The notes under the pieces were generated by a model. That model did not search any database. It saw nothing but the letters and a program-made list of their open reading frames with translations, and had not been told where the DNA came from. Both the position numbers and the translations under genes were made by a program. Below, piece after piece: positions 48,111-55,184 of a stretch of 64,000 bases of DNA. Source of the stretch: Thiomonas sp. FB-6 (lineage in GTDB: Bacteria; Pseudomonadota; Gammaproteobacteria; Burkholderiales; Burkholderiaceae_C); assembly GCF_000377645.1 (NCBI RefSeq), contig NZ_KB898471.1, positions 443,084 to 507,083 of the forward strand, written 5' to 3'. How positions within the stretch are numbered: position 1 is the stretch's first letter; every line of letters starts with the position of its first letter.

Positions 48111-50171
48111 GTGTACGTGGAGATCCGCGACTTCAACCTCCTGGCGCGCCCCGCCGCGCTGCGCTACGCCGCCGCCACGGCCATCGTCGCGGCCGCGCTG
48201 GGCTTGCGCCTGCTGTTGCTGCCGGTCGAGGAACGGGTGGCCTACATCACCTTCTATCCGGCCATCGTCCTGGCCTACTACCTTTGCGGCAGCGGCCCCG
48301 GGCGCTGGGCCACGCTGCTGGCCGCGGTGGCCGGGCTGTTCATCTTCACGCCCCCGCACTGGTCGCTGCTGAGCACCCGCGCCGGGCTGCTGGCGGCGCT
48401 GTCCTTCCTGGTGTCCTCGATGCTGATCGGGCTGGTGATCCGGGCCTTGCAATCCACCGGGGCGCGCCTGCGGCACACCTTGCAGGATCTGCGCGACGCG
48501 CTGCGGCACCTGGAGACCAGCGAAAGCCAGCTCAGCGCCATCGTGCGCGACCAGAGCGACCTCGTGCTGCGCTTCGGGCAGCAGGGCGAACTGCTGTTCG
48601 CCAACGACGCCGCGCGCGATCGCTTCGCGCTGGGCGACAGCGACCCCGGGGACCTGGGCTGGGAGACGGTGGTGCATGCGCCGGACCTGCGCATCGTGCG
48701 CCGCGCGCTGGCCCGGCTGCGCCCGGACGCGGCCGCCGCCCAGGTGGAACTGCGGTTGCGCAATCCCGGCGGCGGCACGCGCTGGTACGACCTGCAGCTG
48801 CAGGGACTGTTCGACGCGGGCCGGCGCCCGGTCGAGGTCCAGGTCTCCGCTCGCGACGTGGACCCGCGCAAGCGCCTCGAGCGCAAGCTGGCCGAGACCA
48901 GCGCGGACATGCAGGATCTGTACGACAGCGCGCCCTGCGGCTACTTCTCGCTGGACGACATCGGGCGCTTCATCCGCATGAACCAGCAGACCTGCGCGCT
49001 GCTCGGATGTACGCCCGAGCAGGCGCTGGGCAAGCTCGGCCCGGCCGACTTCACCACGCCGCAAAGCCGGGCCGTGTTCGAGCAGCGCTTCGTGCAGATG
49101 CGAGCCGGGGAAGCCCCGCGCCCCTACGAGCTGGACGTGGTGTCCCTCGACGGCGTACGGCGGCACCTGCACATCCGCAGCAGCGTGCTCAGCGACGACG
49201 AGGGCCTGTTCCTGCGCTCGCGCTCGATGATGCTCGACATCACCGAGCTGCAGCAGGCGCGCGCGTCCCTGCAGGAACTGGTTCGCGAACAGGACGCGAT
49301 GCTCAACAGCGAGCTGCTGGGCATCGTCAAACTGCGCAACGGTCTCTCGGTGTGGGTCAACGCGGCCGCCGAACGCATGTTCGGCTACGCGAGCGGCGAA
49401 TTGCTGGGCCAGTCGCCACGCATCCTCCACCCGCCAGGCGCGGACTACCAGGCCATGGAGGCGCGGGCCTTCGGGCTGCTCACGCAGCAGGGGACCTTCC
49501 GCAGCCAGTTGCGCATGCAGCGCAAGGACGGCCAGGCGCTGTGGATCGACCTCAACGGCGCCATGCTGTCGCGCGAACGCGGCGAATCCCTGTGGATGAT
49601 GCTGGACGTCAGCGTGCTGAAGCAGCGCGAGCAGCAGGCCACCGAACTCGCCCACCGCGACAGCCTCACCGGCCTGCCCAACCGGCTGGAACTGCGCCAG
49701 CGCCTGGACGAGGCCCTGGCCTGGCATGCGCGGGCCGGGCTGCGCCTGGCCCTGTGCTTCGTCGACCTCGACGGCTTCAAGAGCGTGAACGACCGCCACG
49801 GCCACCAGGCCGGCGACCTCGTGCTGGTGCACACGGCCCGGCGCCTGCAGCGCGCGGTGCGCGGGCATGATCTGGTGGCGCGCCTGTCGGGCGACGAATT
49901 CGTGTTCGTGCTCACGCGCCTGGCCTCGCCCGACGACGCCGTTCCGGTGATCTCCCGCATGCTGCCGCTGTTGTCCCAGGGCGTGGACCTGGGTGAGTCG
50001 CGGCTGGCCCAGGTGTCGGGCAGCATCGGCGTGGCGCTGTTCCCGGACCACGGCACCGACGCCGAAAGCCTGCTCCTGCGCGCCGACGCGGCGATGTACG
50101 AGGCCAAGCGGGCCGGGAGGGCCCAGGTGTGCTACGCCGCCGACGGCGCCGCGCGGCCCGGCGCCGCCTGA
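48111..50171 (+). CDS. Membrane PAS-GGDEF diguanylate cyclase
   Basis: Predicted 686-residue sensor. The N-terminal four-helix membrane part (residues about 20-115, including YITFYPAIVLAYYLCGSGPG) resembles the KdpD-type DUF4118 domain. A coiled linker and three PAS-like domains follow (about 140-255, 265-390 and 400-510), ending in QQATELAHRDSLTGLPNRLE. The GGDEF motif is SGDEF in ARLSGDEFVFVL near residue 593, a permitted active variant. Start is GTG at 48111 or 48117. Its last 40 bases overlap the convergent acetyltransferase gene. Confidence 0.87.
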   Translation: MYVEIRDFNLLARPAALRYAAATAIVAAALGLRLLLLPVEERVAYITFYPAIVLAYYLCGSGPGRWATLLAAVAGLFIFTPPHWSLLSTRAGLLAALSFLVSSMLIGLVIRALQSTGARLRHTLQDLRDALRHLETSESQLSAIVRDQSDLVLRFGQQGELLFANDAARDRFALGDSDPGDLGWETVVHAPDLRIVRRALARLRPDAAAAQVELRLRNPGGGTRWYDLQLQGLFDAGRRPVEVQVSARDVDPRKRLERKLAETSADMQDLYDSAPCGYFSLDDIGRFIRMNQQTCALLGCTPEQALGKLGPADFTTPQSRAVFEQRFVQMRAGEAPRPYELDVVSLDGVRRHLHIRSSVLSDDEGLFLRSRSMMLDITELQQARASLQELVREQDAMLNSELLGIVKLRNGLSVWVNAAAERMFGYASGELLGQSPRILHPPGADYQAMEARAFGLLTQQGTFRSQLRMQRKDGQALWIDLNGAMLSRERGESLWMMLDVSVLKQREQQATELAHRDSLTGLPNRLELRQRLDEALAWHARAGLRLALCFVDLDGFKSVNDRHGHQAGDLVLVHTARRLQRAVRGHDLVARLSGDEFVFVLTRLASPDDAVPVISRMLPLLSQGVDLGESRLAQVSGSIGVALFPDHGTDAESLLLRADAAMYEAKRAGRAQVCYAADGAARPGAA

Positions 50172-50647
50172 GCGCCAGACCCCGTCAGATCGAGCCCGAG
50201 GAACAGCACCCCCTCGAGCGGGTTGTATACGTAGGCCTCGATGGGCTTGAAACCCATCGAGGTGTACAAGGCCACCGCCTCGCGCATGCTCGCCAGCGTG
50301 TCCAGGCAGATGCGCCGGTATCCCGCGGCGCGCGCGTGCTCGCAGATGTCCTGCGCCAGGCGCCGCCCCAGGCCCAGGCCGCGCGCCGCCGGACGCAGGT
50401 ACAGACGCTTCATCTCGCAGTCGCCGTCGCGCAGCGCGCGCAGCGCCACGCATCCCAGCGCCTGTCCGGAGTCGTCGCGGGCCAGCAGCAAGGCCCCGCC
50501 GGGGCTCGCGTAGCGCCCCGGCAGTTCGGCGAGTTCCTGCTCGAAACCCTGGAAACACAGGTCGACGCCCAGGCCCTGCGCGTACTCCCGGAACAGCTCG
50601 CGCACCAGTTCCAGGTCCCTGGGCCAGGCCGCCGGCTCAATTCGCAT
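50132..50647 (-). CDS. GNAT-family acetyltransferase
   Basis: Predicted 171-residue N-acetyltransferase. The acetyl-CoA-binding motif A is MKRLYLRPAARGLGLGRRLA. LVRELFREYAQGLGVDLCFQ and MGFKPIEAYVYNPLEGVLFL are typical of the GNAT subgroup annotated as amino-acid or small-molecule acetyltransferases. The true substrate is unknown. The ATG at 50647 is chosen from the start of the fold; its 3' end overlaps the convergent PAS-GGDEF gene. Confidence 0.85.
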   Translation of the reverse strand: MRIEPAAWPRDLELVRELFREYAQGLGVDLCFQGFEQELAELPGRYASPGGALLLARDDSGQALGCVALRALRDGDCEMKRLYLRPAARGLGLGRRLAQDICEHARAAGYRRICLDTLASMREAVALYTSMGFKPIEAYVYNPLEGVLFLGLDLTGSGAQAAPGRAAPSAA

Positions 50648-50685
50648 TGCGCGACGCCTTTTCACAACATGCGAAGCAAAGCCTC

Positions 50686-50723
50686 TTGGCAAGTCCAAGG
50701 GTTAACCCTATATTCGGGTTAAC
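50686..50723 (+). promoter_or_regulatory. Sigma-70 promoter with paired GGGTTAAC repeats for the DUF3563 gene
   Basis: TTGGCA (50686-50691), a 17-base spacer and TATATT (50709-50714) make a good promoter. Two copies of GGGTTAAC, at 50699-50706 and 50716-50723, are exactly 17 bases apart, one in the spacer and one at the start site. They look like an operator for a dimeric repressor. Confidence 0.65.
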
Positions 50724-50769
50724 ACCAACGCCCGAACCGGGCAGCCGATCCCCTCCGAGGGAGTTCATC

Positions 50770-50982
50770 ATGTTCCATCCTGCCAAGTTTTTCGACGAAC
50801 TGTTCCACTTCGACCCGCAACAGCGCCTGGACGAAGCCTATCTCGCGCAAGCCACCGACCTGAGCGACCTGGAGCGCCGCATGCTGGCGCTGGAAACCCA
50901 GGCCCACGAGCATATCGCGCACATCCCGGGCGGATACGCGATGCCCGACACCCTCGCCGGGCACGGGCGCCCGCGCTGGTAA
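50770..50982 (+). CDS. DUF3563 miniprotein
   Basis: Predicted 70-residue soluble protein. EAYLAQATDLSDLERRMLAL is the DUF3563 signature, a family of small proteins common in Burkholderiales with no established function. The ATG follows a GAGG-rich leader and a well-formed sigma-70 promoter, which suggests strong or controlled expression. Confidence 0.85.
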   Translation: MFHPAKFFDELFHFDPQQRLDEAYLAQATDLSDLERRMLALETQAHEHIAHIPGGYAMPDTLAGHGRPRW

Positions 50983-50992
50983 GCGCACACCG

Positions 50993-51011
50993 GGCCGGGC
51001 ACTGCCCGGCC
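50993..51011. terminator. Hairpin between DUF3563 gene and the 66-residue gene
   Basis: GGCCGGGCA-C-TGCCCGGCC is a perfect palindrome of 19 bases in the gap between two convergent small genes. There is no T run. Confidence 0.5.
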
Positions 51012-51034
51012 TGGGCAGCAGGTCCAGGGCAGCC

Positions 51035-51235
51035 TCAGGGCTGCCGCGGTTCGAGTGCGGCGGCCACGCCCTGCGGACGCGGAGCCATGGGCGCCGAGCG
51101 CTGCGAGGCCGCGGCGCGAACCCGGCGCTCGCCGTAGCGCCGCACCAGCCAGCTCAACAGCTGGACGTCGTCGGCGCATTCGATGCGCACGCCCAGGCTC
51201 CACAGGGGCGGCTCCTCGATGGATGGATGCATCAT
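51035..51235 (-). CDS. Small hypothetical protein, paralogue of the 52150-52359 product
   Basis: Predicted 66-residue protein with no recognised family. A very strong ribosome site, AAGGAGG, lies six bases before its ATG. The core LGVRIECADDVQLLSWLVRR and RRVRAAASQ aligns with LGVRVESPEEARQLHWLLER and GRIRAVAHS of the small gene at 52150, so the two are paralogues. An FNR-like box lies upstream. The domain looks like a short alpha/beta unit of about 35 residues. Confidence 0.75.
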   Translation of the reverse strand: MMHPSIEEPPLWSLGVRIECADDVQLLSWLVRRYGERRVRAAASQRSAPMAPRPQGVAAALEPRQP

Positions 51236-51326
51236 GTCGTCCTCCTTGCGCCCGCGCGGGTTACGTGCCCGGGGGCTGCTGGCTTCCTGTTTTGCGCAAC
51301 GCTAGGCGCCCCCGCGCCGCGGCGCG

Positions 51327-51340
51327 TTGCGATGGATCAA
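51327..51340. promoter_or_regulatory. FNR/ANR-like box
   Basis: TTGCG-ATGG-ATCAA matches the TTGAT-N4-ATCAA consensus at eight of ten positions. On the minus strand a weak -10 element, TAGCGT (51304-51299), sits where a class II FNR promoter centred near -41.5 would need it, about 56 bases before the start of the 66-residue gene. Confidence 0.6.
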
Positions 51341-51389
51341 CTTCCGTCGGCGCGTCGCCGGGCCCTCGACGGCAGCTTGCGCCGTGGCA

Positions 51390-51416
51390 AGAAAAAACCC
51401 GCCGGGGCGCGACGGG
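51390..51416 (-). terminator. Orphan intrinsic terminator, minus strand
   Basis: On the minus strand CCCGTCG-CGCCC-CGGCGGG (one G-T pair) is followed by TTTTTTCTT. It is a textbook Rho-independent terminator, but no protein gene reads into it from the right within 700 bases. An unannotated small RNA is possible. Confidence 0.65.
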
Positions 51417-51728
51417 TGCAAGCTGCGTTCACACAGAGGCTTTCCAGGAATCGCCTGGCCGCCCCGAGAGCCCTGGACTCCCTCGGGGGGCTCCCACTCG
51501 GTCGCGGGCCGCGACCCGCGCGCGGCGCCGGGTCCGTGCGCACCGGCCGACACCGCGCTACTCAGACTAGGCCTCGCGTGTGACCGGAACATGTCAGCCG
51601 CGAGCCCGGCTCGCACCCGCGGCCCGGGCGCACAAGGCGCTTGAGTCCGCGCCGCAGGCAGCGCTATCCTCGCGTAATCGCCGCAATGCGGCTCCACGCG
51701 AGCATTCCAGCCACGAGCCGCGCCCCGC

Positions 51729-52124
51729 ATGAAATCCCTCGACCGACCGTTCAGCGCCCCGCCGAGCATTTCCGAGACCACCGACCCACTCACCCTGGAC
51801 AGCCTGCTGGACGGACTGGACCACGTCGGCCTGGACCGGCGCGGGAGCTTCCAGGCGCTGGAAGTCACCTTGTGGAGCCACCACGAAGGCTTGAGCACCG
51901 GCACCGGCGCCACGCTGGTGGGCGCGCGCCCCGGCAATGTGCTGGTCGTGCTGTCGGATTTCGCGATGAACCAGGGCGAGAAACTGGCCCTGCACCGCCC
52001 ATTGCAGTTGGACGGGCCGTCGCCGCGCGTGCCCTGCCACGTGCTGTCCTCGCGCCCCGGCATGCGTGTCGGCGACGCCCGGCGCACCTACGTACTGGAA
52101 TTGCAGCGCGCCCGCGCGGCCTGA
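51729..52124 (+). CDS. Hypothetical protein
   Basis: Predicted 131-residue soluble protein with no recognised family. The codon pattern (GC at third positions) is that of a real gene. Leu/Asp-rich N-terminal residues (LTLDSLLDGLDHVGLDRRGS) precede a beta-strand-rich part, ATLVGARPGNVLVVLSDFAM. No signal peptide or membrane helix is seen. It lies between two paralogous small genes on the opposite strand. Confidence 0.6.
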   Translation: MKSLDRPFSAPPSISETTDPLTLDSLLDGLDHVGLDRRGSFQALEVTLWSHHEGLSTGTGATLVGARPGNVLVVLSDFAMNQGEKLALHRPLQLDGPSPRVPCHVLSSRPGMRVGDARRTYVLELQRARAA

Positions 52125-52149
52125 GGCAGCGCCCGGCCCTGGGGCCTTT

Positions 52150-52359
52150 TTACAGGGAGTGCGCGGGAATGCAGGCGCCGAGTTCGCGCGCGATGCGCTG
52201 GGGCTTGGGTGACTCGCGCAGGCGCAGGCTGTGGGCCACCGCGCGGATGCGCCCGGCGTCGAAGCGCTCCAGCAGCCAATGCAACTGGCGCGCCTCCTCC
52301 GGACTCTCGACACGTACCCCCAGGCGGGTCCAGATGGGATCGCTGATCGGCGACGTCAT
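52150..52359 (-). CDS. Small hypothetical protein, paralogue of the 51035-51235 product
   Basis: Predicted 69-residue protein. IWTRLGVRVESPEEARQLHW and LERFDAGRIRAVAHS match the core of the 66-residue protein encoded at 51035. GGGAG lies about eleven bases before the ATG at 52359. Function unknown. Confidence 0.7.
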   Translation of the reverse strand: MTSPISDPIWTRLGVRVESPEEARQLHWLLERFDAGRIRAVAHSLRLRESPKPQRIARELGACIPAHSL

Positions 52360-52421
52360 CACTGCGTACTCCCTGCGACTGTTGTGCCCGCAGCTTACGC
52401 TGCAACGCAACATCCAGGTGT

Positions 52422-52442
52422 AAAAAAACGCAGGATCCGCTG
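52422..52442 (-). terminator. Probable terminator after the Rossmann-fold gene
   Basis: On the minus strand a short, weak stem (GCGG-ATC-CTGC with one G-T pair) is followed by seven T. It lies 24 bases past the stop of the gene ending at 52466. Confidence 0.5.
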
Positions 52443-52465
52443 ACTTTCGAGCCCAGCCCGGGCCG

Positions 52466-52834
52466 TCAATACCCGGTGTCCGTGTGCACCTGCGGCAGGT
52501 CCTCGGAGGTGAGCATGGACCACACCAGACGCGCGACGCTTTCCGGGGCGATGACGGTGCGTGAATTACCCCGGGTCGCCAGGCCCTGGCGCAGGCTCTG
52601 GCGCACCGCCAGCTGACCGCTGAGGTCGAACACGATATCGATGCCCGCGGCCTGGCCCAGCAATTCGTTCAGGCTGAGCACCGGGATCCCCGCCGCCTCC
52701 GCGGCGGCACGCCCGGGCGTTTGCCCGGTTTCCGCGACCGCGGCGATCTCCAGTCCGCGCGACGCGCGCCCGAGCATGGCTTCGAGAAAGCGGGAACCCA
52801 CACGTCCCAGGCCCACGATCGCGATTCGTTGCAT
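52466..52834 (-). CDS. Single Rossmann-domain NAD(P)-binding protein
   Basis: Predicted 122-residue protein. The dinucleotide motif MQRIAIVGLGRVGSRFLEAM is followed by IAAVAETGQTPGRAAAEAAG and GIDIVFDLSGQLAVRQSLRQ, as in the N-terminal domain of Gfo/Idh/MocA or homoserine-dehydrogenase-like oxidoreductases. The catalytic C-terminal domain is lacking, and no decayed remnant follows. An AGGAGA site precedes the ATG, so it looks like a genuine mini-protein, perhaps a redox or ligand sensor. Confidence 0.7.
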   Translation of the reverse strand: MQRIAIVGLGRVGSRFLEAMLGRASRGLEIAAVAETGQTPGRAAAEAAGIPVLSLNELLGQAAGIDIVFDLSGQLAVRQSLRQGLATRGNSRTVIAPESVARLVWSMLTSEDLPQVHTDTGY

Positions 52835-53022
52835 TGAAGTCTCCTCCCTGTGTGTCGTGCCCCGCTTCCAGGCTGGGGTCCGTGCAATCCTGTCGCGGAT
52901 GGTACCCAATGGCGCAGCTTCGCGGCGCACCGGGCGGGTAAACACGCAGGTCTGGCGCAGCCAGCCGGGCCTGCTGTCCAACGACTCGGCCTCGTTGCGC
53001 TATGACCGCCGCGGCCGTGCGT

Positions 53023-53988
53023 TCAGTCCTGCTCGATCGCGCGCAGGCGCCTGCGCATGGCGCCCGGCGTCACCCCGTACTCGGACCTGAAACGCCGCAC
53101 GAAATGCGAGGCATCGGCGTAGCCCACGCGGCGGCCGATCTCGGCGACCGACAGGGCCTCGAAATGCCGGTCGCCCAACAGGCGCAGGGCCACCGCCATG
53201 CGCTGTGCCTGCAGGCGCTCGGCGAAGGAGCTGCCGTCGCGTGCGAGCGCGCGGTGCAGGGTGCGCTCGGAGACCCCGAGCTCGGCGGCCACCTCGGCCG
53301 AGGTCAGGCCGAATTTCCCGAAGTGCCGTTGCACGCAGGACTGCGCCAGGGCGGCCAGATGGTCCGCGTCCAGCGCGCGCGCGCCCTCCGGCGCCCGCTC
53401 GCGCAGCGCCAGCGCCAGCAGGCTGCCGAACTGGGTCGCCAGCAGATCGCGCTGCGCGGCCAGCGTGTCCAGGCGCTGCGGCTGGATCTGGCGCAGCATC
53501 AGCGACAGGACCGAACTCCAGCCGGAGTCGGCGCGCAGCACCTGGGGCGCATCGAATGCGGCCTCCGGCAGCCAGGCGCGCAGCCACGACGCGGTGAGGG
53601 AAATGGAAAGGGTCCGCGTGCGGCCGGGGCGGCGCATCTCGAAACCCTTGCGGAAATCCGCGCAGACGATGTCGCCGGGGGCCAGCGCGAAACCTTCGCG
53701 CCCGCCGCGCAGGGTCCATTCCGACGGGGTGTCCATCACCATCAGCAGCACGTCCGCGTCGCTGCAGGCACGATCGGCCGGCGCCTCCGGCAGGACCATG
53801 CGCGGCACGGCCGAGTCCACCCAGGACATGCGCAGGGGCCCGCAGCTGGCCTGCAGCAGCGAGGCCTCGACGCTGGCCTCGCGCGGCATGTCCATCTCGG
53901 CATGGAAGATCTGGTCGCGCAACAGCGCGAGCCAGTAGTCGCGTGCCATCCACGGCGGAACGTCGCTGGTGGACCAGCGCTTGAGCAT
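53023..53988 (-). CDS. AraC-family transcriptional regulator
   Basis: Predicted 321-residue regulator of the AraC-binding-like type. The N-terminal sensor region contains VLLMVMDTPSEWTLRGGREG and LAPGDIVCADFRKGFEM. The C-terminal double helix-turn-helix has SAEVAAELGVSERTLHRALA and SVAEIGRRVGYADASHFVRR, with the signature RSEYGVTPGAMRR. Target genes are unknown; the upstream-facing neighbour is the PAS chemoreceptor. The ATG at 53988 is preferred over an upstream frame extension. Confidence 0.9.
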   Translation of the reverse strand: MLKRWSTSDVPPWMARDYWLALLRDQIFHAEMDMPREASVEASLLQASCGPLRMSWVDSAVPRMVLPEAPADRACSDADVLLMVMDTPSEWTLRGGREGFALAPGDIVCADFRKGFEMRRPGRTRTLSISLTASWLRAWLPEAAFDAPQVLRADSGWSSVLSLMLRQIQPQRLDTLAAQRDLLATQFGSLLALALRERAPEGARALDADHLAALAQSCVQRHFGKFGLTSAEVAAELGVSERTLHRALARDGSSFAERLQAQRMAVALRLLGDRHFEALSVAEIGRRVGYADASHFVRRFRSEYGVTPGAMRRRLRAIEQD

Positions 53989-54229
53989 GGCAGGACACAC
54001 GTGAGGCGCGCTCCTCGGCGGGATGGGAAGGCTTGCGGGGCGCGAGTATAGGCAACCCAACAGCTTCCAGGAATGTTTTGTTACGTAGATATCTCACTTG
54101 CGCAACCTATGGGAATCACCGAGCAATACATGGCGTTCCGATTCCATGGCCTGGCAAGTTTCGGCCATACACCAATGCTTCCGATCCTTATTCTCAGGAG
54201 GTCCACACTGCGAATGGAGATCGGGTGCG

Positions 54230-55156
54230 ATGACCCCAGAGCAATTGCTGTTCATGGCCGAGAACCTGCTCGGCCCGCTGTCGACCCTGGAGATGCTGGC
54301 CGAGGCCGACGAAGCCTACGAGAACAAGTTGTTGTTCATGAACGCCGCCGCCCGGGAACTGTTCGCGCAACGCCGCTCCGAACTGAATGGCTATCTGCAC
54401 GGCGCCGATGTCGCGGACTCCGCCGGCAGGAGCATCCACCAGTTCCACCGCAACCCCTCTGTGCAGAAGGAGATCTTCCGGGACCTGATGGAGGGCAGGC
54501 GTTCCAGCTACGTGGTGAGCCTGGGGCTGGGCAAGTCCCGCTACCAGATCAGTGTCTATCCGGTGCGCACGCTCGACGGCCGGCTCGTGGCCTTTCACGC
54601 CAGCTGGCTGGACATCACCGCGCGCACCGCGGTGGAGCAGTTGTCCCGCACCCTGCTGGAGGCCTCCGAGGGACTGCAGGCGGAAATGCAGTCCAGCCTG
54701 CGCGGGCTGGAAAGCGCGGTGGACGTGCTGCATGCACTGCAGGACCTCGCGCAAAAGAGCTCCCAAAGCGTGGAGTCGCTGAGTTCGGCCGCCAAGAGCA
54801 TCGGCGGCATCGTGCAGACCATCCGCGAAATCGCCGCGCAGACCAACTTGCTGGCGCTCAACGCGGCGATCGAGGCCGCGCGGGCCGGGGACCACGGGCG
54901 GGGCTTCGCCGTGGTGGCCGACGAAGTACGCAATCTCGCGCTGCGCGTGCAGGACGCGACCTCGCGAGTGCAGCAACACGTCGAGGCCATCGGCACCGAG
55001 GTCGAGGGCATCACGCGGCACACGGACCAGGGCCGGCGCACCACGCGCGACGCGGTGTCCACCATCCAGATCGTGTCGACCCAGTTCCAGGGCGTGGGCG
55101 GCCTGTCCAACGAGCTGCTCGGCACGGCCCGGCACCTCGAGGAGGTCATGGCCTGA
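54230..55156 (+). CDS. Cytoplasmic PAS-type chemoreceptor
   Basis: Predicted 308-residue methyl-accepting protein lacking membrane helices and HAMP. Residues 1-125 form a PAS-like sensor ([40 protein letters not shown]). The signalling tip [20 protein letters not shown] lies near residue 200, followed by [18 protein letters not shown]. It is short, ending soon after the tip. A strong AGGAGG lies 28 bases upstream of the ATG at 54230, so the exact start is uncertain. It resembles the N-terminal half of the 42907-44769 product. Confidence 0.83.
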   Translation: MTPEQLLFMAENLLGPLSTLEMLAEADEAYENKLLFMNAAARELFAQRRSELNGYLHGADVADSAGRSIHQFHRNPSVQKEIFRDLMEGRRSSYVVSLGLGKSRYQISVYPVRTLDGRLVAFHASWLDITARTAVEQLSRTLLEASEGLQAEMQSSLRGLESAVDVLHALQDLAQKSSQSVESLSSAAKSIGGIVQTIREIAAQTNLLALNAAIEAARAGDHGRGFAVVADEVRNLALRVQDATSRVQQHVEAIGTEVEGITRHTDQGRRTTRDAVSTIQIVSTQFQGVGGLSNELLGTARHLEEVMA

Positions 55157-55184
55157 ACGGCCCCGCTCGTTCCCGCCGCCGCGC

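Larger units (their letters stand above)
51236..51728. other. Long intergenic region with FNR box and orphan terminator
   Basis: About 490 bases without a convincing protein gene. It contains the promoter of the minus-strand 66-residue gene, an FNR-like box (51327-51340), a minus-strand intrinsic terminator (51390-51416) and GC hairpins around 51445-51520. The open frames here are out of phase with normal codon use. Confidence 0.6.

Noticed and set aside
51420-51500. Resemblance of the minus strand to the start of RNase P RNA
   Set aside because: The likeness is limited to about 17 bases plus a CCAGG hairpin; the length to the terminator is far too short for RNase P, so it is probably chance.
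51302-52313. Minus-strand open frames of 239-261 codons over the 51.3-52.3 kb region
   Set aside because: Codon pattern and composition fit the plus-strand 131-residue gene better, and these frames run through the terminator and intergenic DNA.
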